Source of the DNA: Cephalothrix spiralis
Taxonomy: Eukaryota; Nemertea; Palaeonemertea; Archinemertea; Cephalotrichidae
DNA length: 15,736 nt
Reading direction: 5' to 3'
NCBI GenBank assembly: GCA_032353305.1
Contig: JAUCNG010423353.1
Span: 1-15,736, forward strand
Shown here piece by piece: positions 12,501 to 15,736 of the stretch. Position numbers and translations under genes: made by a program. Every line of letters begins with the position of its first letter. The first letter of the stretch is position 1. The notes beneath the pieces were generated by a model. That model saw only the letters and a list, made by a program, of their open reading frames with translations, did not search any database and was not told the origin of the DNA.

Positions 12501-14809
12501 AACACACTTAAAACTCTATCAAGGGATGCACTATCTCTTCAAATACGAACACAAGCAAAAAAGAAAAATCATTTTGAAAAGAAATAAATATGTATTCCTG
12601 GTCTCTTATCAGATAATAATTTATACTTTTTCATATATTTAGGTACGAGTTGCTTTCCTTTGCTGTTACCTACTGTACCCCTGAGATGATTGAACCTCTG
12701 CTAAGAGCAAAATGTCTTCTAGAAATCCAGGTATGCATTTATGAATACTCCCGTTAATATTTCATATTATTGATTTTATTTGATTTAATATTTCATATTA
12801 TTGATTTTATTTGATTGAAAATATATACACGGTGCGCCTGAAAGATATCTAAACTTTGAAAACCGTTTATATTTACTTTATGTTTTAGTTTGATACGCCA
12901 TAGCGCTTTCGATACAAACAAACGAAGAAAATTGAATCCGTTTTCGAAATCTGTACATGCGCAGTTAATTTCTATCTCGGCGAATGCGTGAATAAAAAAA
13001 TTGGGAAAACTGGGTCGCTTTAAATTTCTTTTTTTTTCATGTAGAAACAAGACAAAATTGACAAAACAATGGCATTGCATAGAGCTATTGTCAGAATATA
13101 GCGGTTTTCAAAATTTAAATGTTATTTTCAAGCGCACAGAGACCTCCGGGCACAACCCAATAATAGAACTATATATTACACATATGTTACAATCAATATT
13201 GATTCCTTTGCTAGAGTACGAAGAAGAAGCATTGATCATGCGCGCATCTCATTACCTCGGTTTGAGAATCGTTTCATGTACAACTATGAAATGCATAAAA
13301 TGTTTAATTGAGCAAATAACGAGTTGAATAATATAAATGCATTTGATTGTCTAACAGAATATTAGATGTACATAGCACCTTCTTTGAACAATGAAATAAG
13401 CTTAGTATGCCTTAAAAGATGCAAAAAAGATTTGACCTTTTTATGAATGAGTGCCACGTGACAACACGTCACAAATGCGTACCAATCAGGAATAAGTAAA
13501 CATCCGTTGGGTGTTCCTACATTTGTATATACCGTGTAAAAGCCGTGATTTGTCTTCTTTCGGTGTACTAACAATTTATAATATTTTTTATTCGTTTCAG
13601 CTTTTATGTGAAAAAATAACGTCTGATCTACCCCAAACTACCGACAAAGCTAGGAGAGAGTTCTCACCATCAGGTGCTATAAAGCAAACGAAGCAACTAC
13701 TGTCAAGTACTTCTCAAACTACAAGGGCTGTGATATCATCCATTAGTGATAAAAAATGGTGGGGCTCGACCCTTAAGAGTTTGCACCCGGTTCAATCATC
13801 TAGTCGACAGTCTGTATCAGATGATTATGATACAAATGAAGATTTTGAGAAACAGGGTTGTCATCCCTTTTATGAAACTGTGCTGCCTGGCTGTTATTAT
13901 GACAAGGTAAGCGCACAATTAGTGCACGGTTATACACTGCAATTACAGTTCTTAATAAGAAAAGTGTAATTTATTTCATTACAGATAAGGTCTTGTCATG
14001 GGAAAAACCCTGATCAAACGGGATATAGAATATGGTGTTATCTATCTGGCCATATATAATTATTAGTCCAACCAATCTATACGGAATATCCCCGCCTTCG
14101 CGATATGCAACGCTCATCGCGTGGCAGCAACACTAGAATAGTTGACTGTCTGCTCTACCAACCTGCGCTAAAGAATGATCATAAGTGCTATAAAAGTGTA
14201 CTTTCATATTAGACCGCATATACTATTACGAAGTGCTCCTTAATTTTGAGATTCGCTTTCAAAATTAAATACGTAGAGTTTAGGATAAATCGAAACTGTC
14301 CTTGGGCTACATTTGTAGCTAAACAAAAAAACATTGGCTCTGCGAGAAGAGTGCTTTGGTTAGTGATAGACGGCTTAGTTTCAATAAATCGCAATGAAGT
14401 TGCCCGTGGTTATTTGTTTTAACAACACCTCAACCGAGACATACCGGTAAATCATCAACGAAATGTTATAGCGTCCCCGCCGCGAGCTTACACGGTTGAT
14501 ACAACTTGTCGTCGATTCGTATACATTTGGCCGAGGCGGGAAAAGTCGGGTATCGAACCCATGACCATGGCGACTACGTCCGGATTATCATTTATGAGAA
14601 CATCGCAGTCAGCGCCTCTACTTACTGAGCTAACCGGACCCACATTAATTTGTACGATGCATTTAATTTTCAGTACGCTGCTCATTATGAACATCATCGG
14701 TCAAGAAATAATTACAGAGCTGAGAATGATATCAATTTGAATCTGTTGAGAACTGCCAAATTAGAGGAAACTGTGACGGAGGGTGAAAATTCCCAACCAG
14801 CATCAGAAG
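283..14809 (+). CDS. NBAS: NBAS, partial gene: eight internal exons
   Basis: Eight GT-AG exons join in a single open frame of about 387 codons, with compatible phases at all seven introns (2, 1, 0, 0, 2, 0, 0 in order). I recognise the product as NBAS from conserved stretches such as GRKEGIDLAG, EYFNSSSSLVD, KEEREGRILQL, and the late block ISDKKWW...NEDFEKQGCHPFYE. This part lies in the Sec39 alpha-solenoid, after the N-terminal WD40 region. NBAS bridges ZW10-RINT1 to ER SNAREs in the NRZ tether for retrograde COPI vesicles and is reported as an NMD cofactor. Introns are 863, 1172, 1444, 1307, 6942, 870 and 767 bp. No start codon, promoter, stop or polyA site of this gene lies in the window. 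The frame shows no damage, so the gene is probably functional. Family identity is confident; exact exon edges are inferred from splice consensus and frame. Confidence 0.93.
504..1366 (+). other. NBAS intron 1
   Basis: 863 bp without coding signal. The only recognisable element is the tRNA-like SINE head at 1241-1310 on the minus strand. Nothing else is seen. Confidence 0.75.
1241..1310 (-). repeat. tRNA-derived SINE head
   Basis: Read on the minus strand, there is an A-box-like TGGCGAAGAGG (1290-1300) and a T-arm at 1244-1260 made of a perfect 5-bp stem (CCGGG/CCCGG) around a 7-nt loop TTCGGGA. The B box GGTTCGGGACC is one base off consensus. An anticodon-type 5-bp stem (TCTGG/CCGGA) lies between them with a 9-nt loop. 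The acceptor stem does not pair, so this is a tRNA-like Pol III promoter module, not a working tRNA. Confidence 0.5.
1367..1479 (+). CDS. NBAS: NBAS exon b (113 bp)
   Basis: The polypyrimidine tract is TTTTTCTTCTTTTTAG and the donor is CAGG|GTAAGA. The first base completes an Arg codon split from the previous exon. The translation runs RCLTLILDNSLEIQ, then KEMDLITSLAVLDDYG and IKMLPLQ. The pattern (I/L)Q.E.DLI.AL..L.D.G...LPLQ matches the NBAS Sec39 region. The last base is codon position 1 of the next split codon (phase 1). Confidence 0.92.
1555..1562. promoter_or_regulatory. TGACGTCA octamer (CRE-type)
   Basis: An exact palindromic CREB/ATF consensus in intron 2. Functional status unknown; noted because three more occur nearby. 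Confidence 0.3.
2069..2076. promoter_or_regulatory. TGACGTCA octamer (CRE-type)
   Basis: Second exact copy, in intron 2, in the context TATGACGTCATC. Confidence 0.3.
2232..2384. repeat. perfect 50-bp inverted repeat (MITE-like hairpin)
   Basis: The left arm 2232-2281 and right arm 2335-2384 are exact reverse complements over 50 bp, around a 53-nt AT-rich loop. Outer ends are AACCCTTTTAAA...TTTAAAAGGGTT. Just outside both arms lie similar direct repeats, TTTTTGGTGCGCA (2217-2229) and TTTTTGGTGGCGCA (2391-2404), differing by one base, which could be a target-site duplication. No coding capacity. Best explained as a small non-autonomous foldback/MITE element; a transcript would form a long hairpin. 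Confidence 0.75.
2652..2731 (+). CDS. NBAS: NBAS exon c (80 bp)
   Basis: The acceptor is TTCTTTTCCAG and the donor is AAA|GTAAGT, a near-perfect consensus. The carried G plus TT gives Val, then RLCKDRLDLVKQVMKIKP and SAYLDSNK, a helical segment that continues LPLQ from exon b as LPLQVRL, a junction I recognise from NBAS. It ends in phase 0. Confidence 0.92.
2732..4175 (+). other. NBAS intron 3
   Basis: 1444 bp, very AT-rich. I see only a short inverted pair (TTTTGTATGG near 3873 and CCATACAAAA near 3960). No coding signal, RNA gene or clear transposon. Confidence 0.7.
4176..4271 (+). CDS. NBAS: NBAS exon d (96 bp)
   Basis: This is an exact 32-codon exon, phase 0 at both ends. The acceptor is TTTTCAATTTTAG and the donor is AAG|GTAAAC. 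It reads LLKLGFLLNVSAETKEE then REGRILQLVAQAALK. The 'L..LL.V.....EER.G..L.L.A..AL' spacing is typical of this part of NBAS and forms amphipathic helices of the solenoid. Confidence 0.92.
4802..4809. promoter_or_regulatory. TGACGTCA octamer (CRE-type)
   Basis: Third exact copy, in intron 4, in the context CATGACGTCATTTTT. Confidence 0.3.
4970..4977. promoter_or_regulatory. TGACGTCA octamer (CRE-type)
   Basis: Fourth exact copy, 168 bp from the third. Both are followed by CATTTTT, so they may descend from one repeat. Confidence 0.3.
5054..5078 (+). repeat. 25-bp dispersed repeat, copy 1
   Basis: Matches 5544-5568 at 24 of 25 positions (GAATCATTCATGCAATCT followed by GTGACTT here, ATGACTT there). 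A partial third GAATCATTC follows at 5083. Confidence 0.7.
5544..5568 (+). repeat. 25-bp dispersed repeat, copy 2, abutting exon e acceptor
   Basis: Near-identical to 5054-5078. It ends 10 bases before the first base of exon e and so occupies the branch-point zone of this intron. Confidence 0.7.
5579..5700 (+). CDS. NBAS: NBAS exon e (122 bp)
   Basis: The acceptor is TATTTTCAG and the donor is CAAA|GTAAGT. It begins VKNYNIAYTTCHRLM and ends FQDIKSK, the last Lys being completed by the next exon (phase 2). The 'A...C..LM..G....W..C..L...E.FQD' layout is that of NBAS. The next exon is 6.9 kb away. The acceptor is immediately preceded by a copy of an intronic repeat (5544-5568). Confidence 0.92.
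5812..5887 (-). repeat. duplicated segment of GGSSTK-motif element, copy 1
   Basis: About 75 bp nearly identical to 7054-7135 in the same orientation; the other copy has about 6 extra bases and a few substitutions. On the minus strand it reads VGGNKGGSSTKLRKE then a stop. The NKGGSSTK motif matches the D-N-GGSSTK of the longer copy, so both derive from the same protein-coding element. Confidence 0.75.
5889..6022 (+). repeat. imperfect tandem repeat, three units of about 45 bp
   Basis: Three successive units begin with GCCGAC and run into a T-rich tract. Units two and three share GAAAAGTCNTTAACATTTTT. This lies directly beside the first GGSSTK segment. Probably minisatellite-like; no coding signal. 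Confidence 0.55.
6098..6257 (-). pseudogene. RecQ relic exon 3 (aromatic loop and motif III)
   Basis: The acceptor is ATACAG|GGG and the donor is ACAG|GTAACA. It begins (W)GQAFRKEYG, then shifts frame and continues LVAKFDDAPRLAMATATQ and DIVDDVTKLLGFRDDES, ending GAPDR. At 160 bp it is one base out of frame with the flanking phases, confirming a net indel. Confidence 0.8.
6521..6650 (-). pseudogene. RecQ relic exon 2 (DEAH box)
   Basis: The acceptor is CTTTTCAG and the donor is ATG|GTTAGT. It reads TIEDKFYNFIFVSPENMY then SVVYSHRHHIKLIVFDEAH and CITKW. The DEAHC and trailing W are diagnostic of RecQ helicases. Intact frame. Phase 1 in, phase 2 out, agreeing with both neighbours. Confidence 0.85.
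6920..7052 (-). pseudogene. RecQ relic exon 1 (P-loop to motif Ib)
   Basis: Minus strand reads TTGKRYQSHCYYCITFD, then ISIIKDMQVSSMERRGIS and CIHV. This aligns with RecQ TG.GKS....P..SLI.DQV..L...GI. The Walker A Gly-Lys-Ser is scrambled (GKRYQS) and an extra Met follows KD. The donor is CCAG|GTAGGC, phase 1. Its 5' edge runs into the second copy of the GGSSTK segment. Confidence 0.75.
7054..7362 (-). pseudogene. GGSSTK-motif protein relic, probable mobile-element ORF
   Basis: Two overlapping minus-strand frames join end to start. The first (7362-7171) reads KRLDPSLKVNFDLVPLV...ALQKYNDLGLLEF; the second (from 7187) reads NFKGQVYLKFGADNGGSSTKL before breaking down. The motif (I/L)K.G.D.GGSS.K is one I associate with repetitive, uncharacterised invertebrate proteins; I do not know its biochemical role. 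The frameshift near 7175 and loss of everything after the motif mark it as dead. Part of it is duplicated at 5812-5887, and it adjoins the RecQ relic on the same strand, so the two may have come from one element. Confidence 0.45.
7723..7806 (+). pseudogene. C2H2 zinc-finger module copy A
   Basis: Reads FKTDVQSVHEG then LRRFKCEHCEYKCSLAL and TAA. The finger family is C-x2-C-x12-H-x4-H. Here the first zinc His is Asp (KTD for KTH). TGTAAACC follows, with the extra A shared by other copies, then spacer S1 to copy B. Confidence 0.75.
7810..7900 (+). repeat. spacer S1 of the zinc-finger repeat unit (intron-like)
   Basis: This A/T-rich stretch begins near CTTCAAATTTATAAATTTTG and ends CCCATTACTGATATAAG. 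It recurs between other finger copies (10031-10110, 10274-10352, 11598-11650, part of 12337-12357). In most copies it ends in a T-rich tract plus TTAG before AGGCAATATT, which looks like a splice acceptor. Confidence 0.6.
7901..8074 (+). pseudogene. zinc-finger module copy B with gene 3' end
   Basis: Reads DIKKHVQTVQKHVQTVHE then VLRRFKCEHCEYKCSLAG and RVLGNSDQS, stop TAA at 8036-8038, with AATAAA at 8069-8074. A 21-bp in-frame tandem duplication (7910-7951 region) repeats KHVQTV. The same C-terminus, stop and AATAAA recur in copy H, so this is a duplicated last exon of a polydactyl C2H2 gene. Confidence 0.75.
8117..8275 (-). pseudogene. possible C-terminal relic, basic tail
   Basis: One minus-strand frame stays open for about 50 codons and ends NFDFESCDGRIKKRKRAVA then TAG. 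The lysine/arginine run suggests a nuclear protein tail. It lies on the same strand and downstream of the Mutator-like relic and might be its end, but I see no motif to prove it. Confidence 0.2.
8508..9105 (-). pseudogene. Mutator-like (MULE) transposase relic
   Basis: Minus strand reads KTCHACTIAETKEVD, then CFKNWSASSQAMEAQIMLEGF, HSLRYMEVVGDGDSNT, QIDCANHACKCVRSSLEKL and VDNNPS. The C-x2-C, the NWS.SS.AME...EGF, the catalytic-type GDGDS and the C.NHA...CLEKLV blocks are those of the Mutator-like transposase domain of animal elements. After GNLTKKR the frame breaks near 8710 and continues as RSAINFRSEQVKNEIL..., then hits TGA (8583-8585) and runs on to a TAA at 8508-8510. The N-terminal DNA-binding part is missing; TYNINVSLNG with a possible donor near 9145-9170 might be an upstream exon. 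Dead: frameshift and nonsense. Confidence 0.75.
9307..9662 (-). pseudogene. Tc1/mariner-type DDE transposase relic
   Basis: Reads NATSYQKWLDQLLQKVPEG, then HKCCIVVDRATYHN, then KARKAELIVKGYPFDKV and KIRGHCATKATAMFTDVD. The hydrophobic strand ending VVD.A.YHN is the second catalytic Asp of the IS630/Tc1 DDE superfamily, where the usual residue after Asp is Asn (DNAxYH); here it is Arg. 'KADI..WL...GIPFD' in relatives matches KAELIVKGYPFDKV. The N-terminal HTH and first Asp are absent, and the part holding the third acidic residue is lost or replaced. A stop lies just upstream (near 9665). Confidence 0.65.
9783..9849 (+). pseudogene. zinc-finger module copy C
   Basis: Reads KTHIQTVHEG then LRRFKCEHCEYKFFS and TGA. 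The two His and two Cys straddle the linker correctly, but the frame ends just after the second finger begins. Confidence 0.7.
9858..9941 (+). pseudogene. zinc-finger module copy D
   Basis: Reads ETHVQSVHEG then LRRFKCEHFEYKCSLAGK. The second zinc Cys is Phe (TGT to TTT). GGCAAACCTTAA follows: the extra A shifts the frame so that Pro-stop replaces Asn-Leu-Lys. Confidence 0.7.
9940..10030 (+). pseudogene. zinc-finger module copy E
   Basis: In the shifted frame it reads NLKTHIQAVHEG then LRRFKCEHCEYKCSRAFK, running into spacer S2 and a stop at 10042-10044. All zinc ligands within this copy are intact. Confidence 0.7.
10112..10198 (+). pseudogene. zinc-finger module copy F
   Basis: After spacer S2 (10031-10110), whose end TATTAGAGG looks like an acceptor, it reads NI, stop, KHVQAVHEG then LRRFKCEHCEYKCSRVW and TAA. 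The first Lys codon of the usual IKKH is TAA. Confidence 0.7.
10201..10273 (+). pseudogene. zinc-finger module copy G, internal deletion
   Basis: Begins NLKTHIQAVHEGLR, then about 14-15 bases that would carry FKC are missing (GTACATTGTTAATATAAATG), which removes the first zinc Cys and breaks the frame. Spacer S3 follows (to 10352). Confidence 0.65.
10353..10494 (+). pseudogene. zinc-finger module copy H with gene 3' end
   Basis: Reads GNIKKHVQTVHEG then LRRFKCEHCEYKCSLAG and RVLGKSDQS, stop TAA at 10470-10472, AATAAA at 10489-10494. A clean acceptor-like TTTTAG precedes it. This is the best preserved last exon and is nearly identical to copy B without the 21-bp duplication. If any piece of this family is still used as an exon, this is the best candidate. 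Confidence 0.7.
10705..10781 (+). repeat. dispersed repeat with 23-bp perfect tandem
   Basis: Two exact 23-bp units (10705-10727 and 10728-10750, core CTTCGATAACTTGCTGAAAA) are followed by AACTTTATTATACTTGACCA. A second, single-unit version stands at 12409-12484, fused to zinc-finger copy L. Confidence 0.75.
11100..11156 (+). pseudogene. zinc-finger module copy I
   Basis: Starts abruptly at TTCATGAAGGG after unrelated sequence. Reads VHEGLRRSKCEHCEYKFS and TGA. TTT to TCT gives Ser for Phe before the first Cys. Confidence 0.65.
11163..11268 (+). pseudogene. zinc-finger module copy J
   Basis: Reads NLKTHVQSVHEG then LRRFKCEHCEYKCVAIAI and stops. It sits in a frame open from an ATG at 10993, but the upstream residues do not resemble zinc fingers (copy I is out of phase there), so the 91-codon ORF is probably fortuitous. 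Confidence 0.6.
11578..11650 (+). repeat. zinc-finger repeat copy K, spacer only
   Basis: Begins AAATGTTCTCGAGCTTTTAAA and continues with spacer sequence as after copy E. The finger itself is missing. Confidence 0.6.
11752..12362 (-). pseudogene. OB-fold (RPA-like) ssDNA-binding protein relic
   Basis: Two minus-strand frames overlap near 12000-12040. The first reads GVLSTPAFEF, then KSRISINGEVTAVTVFN, MNIKVWDGG and LEIGDFVTATSLEVREYKS; the second continues SEATLSTIMTKTNLEG and ends in an acidic tail (PEDEEEEEEEK). The order 'G.V......F.......M.I.VWDG......GD.V.....V.EY.......ST' is that of RPA-type OB folds, which bind single-stranded DNA. One frameshift near 12035 separates the halves. The ATG of the first frame and about nine residues come from antisense zinc-finger spacer sequence, so the true N-terminus is lost. 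Could be a domesticated or element-borne RPA-like gene; family identity is moderate. Confidence 0.45.
12337..12408 (+). pseudogene. zinc-finger module copy L, chimeric
   Basis: Spacer end CCCATTTACTAATATTAG, then GNIKKYVQAVHEG and LRRF, where the finger stops and the 10705-type repeat begins. The first zinc His is Tyr. Confidence 0.65.
12409..12484 (+). repeat. dispersed repeat, second copy
   Basis: Shares CGATAACTTGCTGAAAA and later AACTTTATTATACNTGACCA plus TAAGAGTTGAA with 10705-10781; about 14 extra bases lie between. Confidence 0.65.
12643..12730 (+). CDS. NBAS: NBAS exon f (88 bp)
   Basis: This exon lies after the transposon-filled intron. The acceptor is TATATTTAG and the donor is CAG|GTATGC. 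The first base completes the Lys from exon e, followed by YELLSFAVTYCTPEMIEP and LLRAKCLLEIQ. The 'ELL.FA.TYC.P..IE.LL' motif is a hallmark of this segment of NBAS, so the exon is placed with confidence despite the long gap. It ends in phase 0. Confidence 0.92.
12754..12815 (+). repeat. perfect 31-bp tandem repeat, two units
   Basis: Units 12754-12784 and 12785-12815 are identical, beginning TTAATATTTCATATTATTGA. The lack of any difference implies a recent duplication. It lies 24 bases after the exon f donor. Confidence 0.9.
12829..13140. mobile_element. non-autonomous DNA transposon with about 43-bp TIRs
   Basis: The left end (12831-12873) begins GGTGCGCCTGAAAG and includes TTTGAAAACCGTTTATATT. 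The right end (13097-13138), reverse-complemented, begins TGTGCGCTTGAAAA and includes TTTGAAAACCGCTATATT. The two arms match at roughly 70% with one gap. The interior, about 220 bp, does not pair. A MITE-sized element; no target-site duplication is obvious to me. Confidence 0.55.
13601..13906 (+). CDS. NBAS: NBAS exon g (306 bp)
   Basis: This is the largest exon seen, 102 codons, phase 0 both ends. The acceptor is TTCGTTTCAG and the donor is AAG|GTAAGC. It begins LLCEKITSDLPQTTDK, passes through a Ser/Thr-rich linker (SSTSQTTRAVISS), then ISDKKWWGSTLKSLHP and NEDFEKQGCHPFYETVL. The SDxxWW...L..L.P block and the NEDxEKQGCHPFYE block are very strongly conserved in animal NBAS and decided the gene call. 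The open frame also extends upstream through the intron to an ATG at 13511, which is chance. Confidence 0.95.
13907..14673 (+). other. NBAS intron 7
   Basis: 767 bp. A tRNA-derived SINE head lies near its 3' end, with probable SINE body toward lower coordinates. No coding signal. Confidence 0.7.
14545..14642 (-). repeat. tRNA-derived SINE head
   Basis: On the minus strand it reads GGTCCGGTTAGCTCAGTAAG (A box) and ATGGGTTCGATACCCG, with an exact B box GGTTCGATACC (14549-14559). The A-to-B distance is about 75 nt and the anticodon arm is not canonical, so it is a Pol III SINE promoter, not a tRNA gene. The body probably runs toward about 14400. It ends about 30 bases before exon h. Confidence 0.65.
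14674..14809 (+). CDS. NBAS: NBAS exon h (136 bp)
   Basis: The acceptor is TAATTTTCAG; the chosen donor is GAAG|GTTCGT, leaving phase 1. It reads YAAHYEHHRSRNNYRAE, then NDINLNLLRTAKLEETV and GENSQPASE. 'LLRTAKLEE' resembles the LLRTGKL region that follows the HPFYE block in vertebrate NBAS. An upstream alternative donor (GAGG|GTGAAA) is possible. If neither were used, translation would stop at a TAA at 14815, but NBAS continues for roughly another 1000 residues in other animals, so splicing is far more likely. Confidence 0.82.
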
Positions 14810-15736
14810 GTTCGTAAAAGTTTAAAAAAATGTTTAATGTCATAGTCTATGTCATAGTAAAAATTAAAAATCCAAGAAAATGCTAAAATATAGTTAACAT
14901 TTGCATCTTTTCATTTAGTGGTCTACGCAAGCCCTTACGTAGAATAGTAAAATTATTTTTTCTGCTCAGAACAACATACTCTTTCGAAAAAATCATGTTG
15001 GCAAATTTCTTCACGAAATTTTTACTCGAATAAAATTATCGACATAAGGCCAAAATTATAGCTGCATATCTTAGAGCATCAATGATTATAAACCTAGCTA
15101 TGTTATGAAAATTTTGATTATAAATATATTCAATGAGATGCTTCAATCTGCTTGATGTTGGAACTTGATCGCTCCTTTTCAAAACGTGTCCTTATACAAA
15201 CTGTATATATGTGACAAATCTGGTTCTGAAGGTAATGAGATAAATTTTTGTAGATGTCCTACTTTTCCTACAATTTGGATGTCCTACTTTTAACAAGTTG
15301 TACCAAATTTATGCTTATGTTAACGCTAAAATGCGTCTTCAATTGGGAACACTTTTATGGTATTTTGAAAGAAAATCAGTAATTTGGATAAATTCATATC
15401 AGCTGCTTACACATTTATTATATTCTTCGTGCTTTTTAGGCGCGAAAATGAGCAAAATAAGAGTTTATCTTTTATCATGTATTTGTTGTTAAAATTCTAT
15501 TTTGGATAATCAATAATTATATTATCCAAATGTCTTATGACAATTTTGATTATAAATATATTGAATGAGATTCTTAGACTCGCTTTTTTAAATTGTGAGA
15601 CTTGATCGGTCCTTTTTAAAACTTATACATTATTAGTGAAAAATTCTATTTTAGAGCATCAATGATTATTAACTTCGTCAGAATCTCCATGAAAATTTTG
15701 ATTTGATATAAATATATTGAATGAGATGCTTCGATC
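14810..15736 (+). other. following NBAS intron, repeat-rich
   Basis: No further NBAS exon is recognisable. Besides the tandem repeat below there is a 13-bp direct repeat GATGTCCTACTTT near 15253 and 15278. The ORF at 15298-15492 resembles nothing known. Confidence 0.6.
15069..15736 (+). repeat. degenerate repeat array, three copies, runs off window
   Basis: Copies at about 15069-15200, 15491-15635 and 15640-15736 share TTAGAGCATCAATGATTAT, then AATTTTGATTATAAATATAT, GAATGAGATGCTTC and GACTTGATCGGTCCTTTT. The last two are head-to-tail with a unit of about 150 bp; the first is separated by about 290 bp. The array probably continues beyond the end. Confidence 0.7.

Larger units (their letters stand above)
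5701..12642 (+). other. NBAS intron 5, enlarged by mobile-element relics
   Basis: This 6942-bp intron is five to nine times longer than any other in the window. It holds relics of RecQ-type helicase, a GGSSTK-motif protein, Mutator-like and Tc1/mariner-type transposases, an OB-fold protein (all antisense to NBAS), and many zinc-finger module copies (sense). Stretches where I see nothing recognisable: 7363-7718, 9106-9306 (apart from a possible Mutator relic exon), most of 10473-11096, 11269-11577 and 12485-12642. Confidence 0.85.
12731..13600 (+). other. NBAS intron 6
   Basis: 870 bp. It contains a perfect tandem repeat (12754-12815) and a TIR element (12829-13140). The ORF at 13001-13327 resembles no family I know and overlaps the TIR element. 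Confidence 0.7.

Noticed and set aside
13001-13327. 108-codon ORF and its antisense partner at 12793-13080
   Set aside because: No recognisable motif, lies across the right TIR of the candidate MITE, and the frame is not supported by splice or start context.
13511-13969. 152-codon ORF as a stand-alone gene
   Set aside because: It is NBAS exon g with intron read-through at both ends; the first 30 residues are intronic.
14810-14817. Exon h as the terminal NBAS exon (GGTTCGTAA stop)
   Set aside because: NBAS proteins continue for roughly another 1000 residues and a usable donor precedes the TAA.

Overview
The window is from the nuclear genome of an invertebrate animal. It is AT-rich, has long non-coding stretches and GT-AG splice sites, and carries tRNA-derived SINE heads, TIR-like elements and decayed DNA-transposon genes. 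Nothing bacterial is present (no operon, no ribosome-binding sites, no long intact ORF). I cannot name the species; the protein relics are of types I associate with molluscs, lophotrochozoans, cnidarians and similar marine invertebrates.

The backbone is one host gene on the + strand. Eight consecutive internal exons (283-503, 1367-1479, 2652-2731, 4176-4271, 5579-5700, 12643-12730, 13601-13906, 14674-14809) splice in one unbroken frame into about 387 codons. I recognise the product as NBAS (neuroblastoma-amplified sequence), within its Sec39 alpha-solenoid. NBAS is a subunit of the ER-tethered NRZ complex (NBAS-RINT1-ZW10), which captures Golgi-to-ER COPI vesicles; it has also been linked to nonsense-mediated mRNA decay. 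Both gene ends lie outside the window.

Seven introns separate the exons. Six are 0.8-1.4 kb and hold small repeats: a SINE head in intron 1, a perfect 50-bp inverted repeat in intron 2, four scattered TGACGTCA sites in introns 2 and 4, a TIR element plus a 31-bp tandem repeat in intron 6, and a second SINE head in intron 7. Intron 5 (5701-12642) is 6.9 kb and is a graveyard of mobile or multicopy genes. On the minus strand it holds a multi-exon RecQ-type helicase relic, an unnamed GGSSTK-motif protein relic duplicated on both sides of the helicase, a Mutator-like transposase relic, a Tc1/mariner-type DDE relic, and an OB-fold (RPA-like) relic. On the + strand, interleaved with these, are about eleven broken copies of one C2H2 zinc-finger module with its intron-like spacer. 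They have spread as DNA repeats and share one frameshift.

None of the intron-5 coding relics looks functional. They have frameshifts, stops, missing zinc ligands and missing catalytic parts. The most unusual material is the zinc-finger repeat family, the RecQ relic with its flanking duplications, and the join between the OB-fold relic and the zinc-finger spacer. The last 0.7 kb is a degenerate tandem repeat that runs off the window end.
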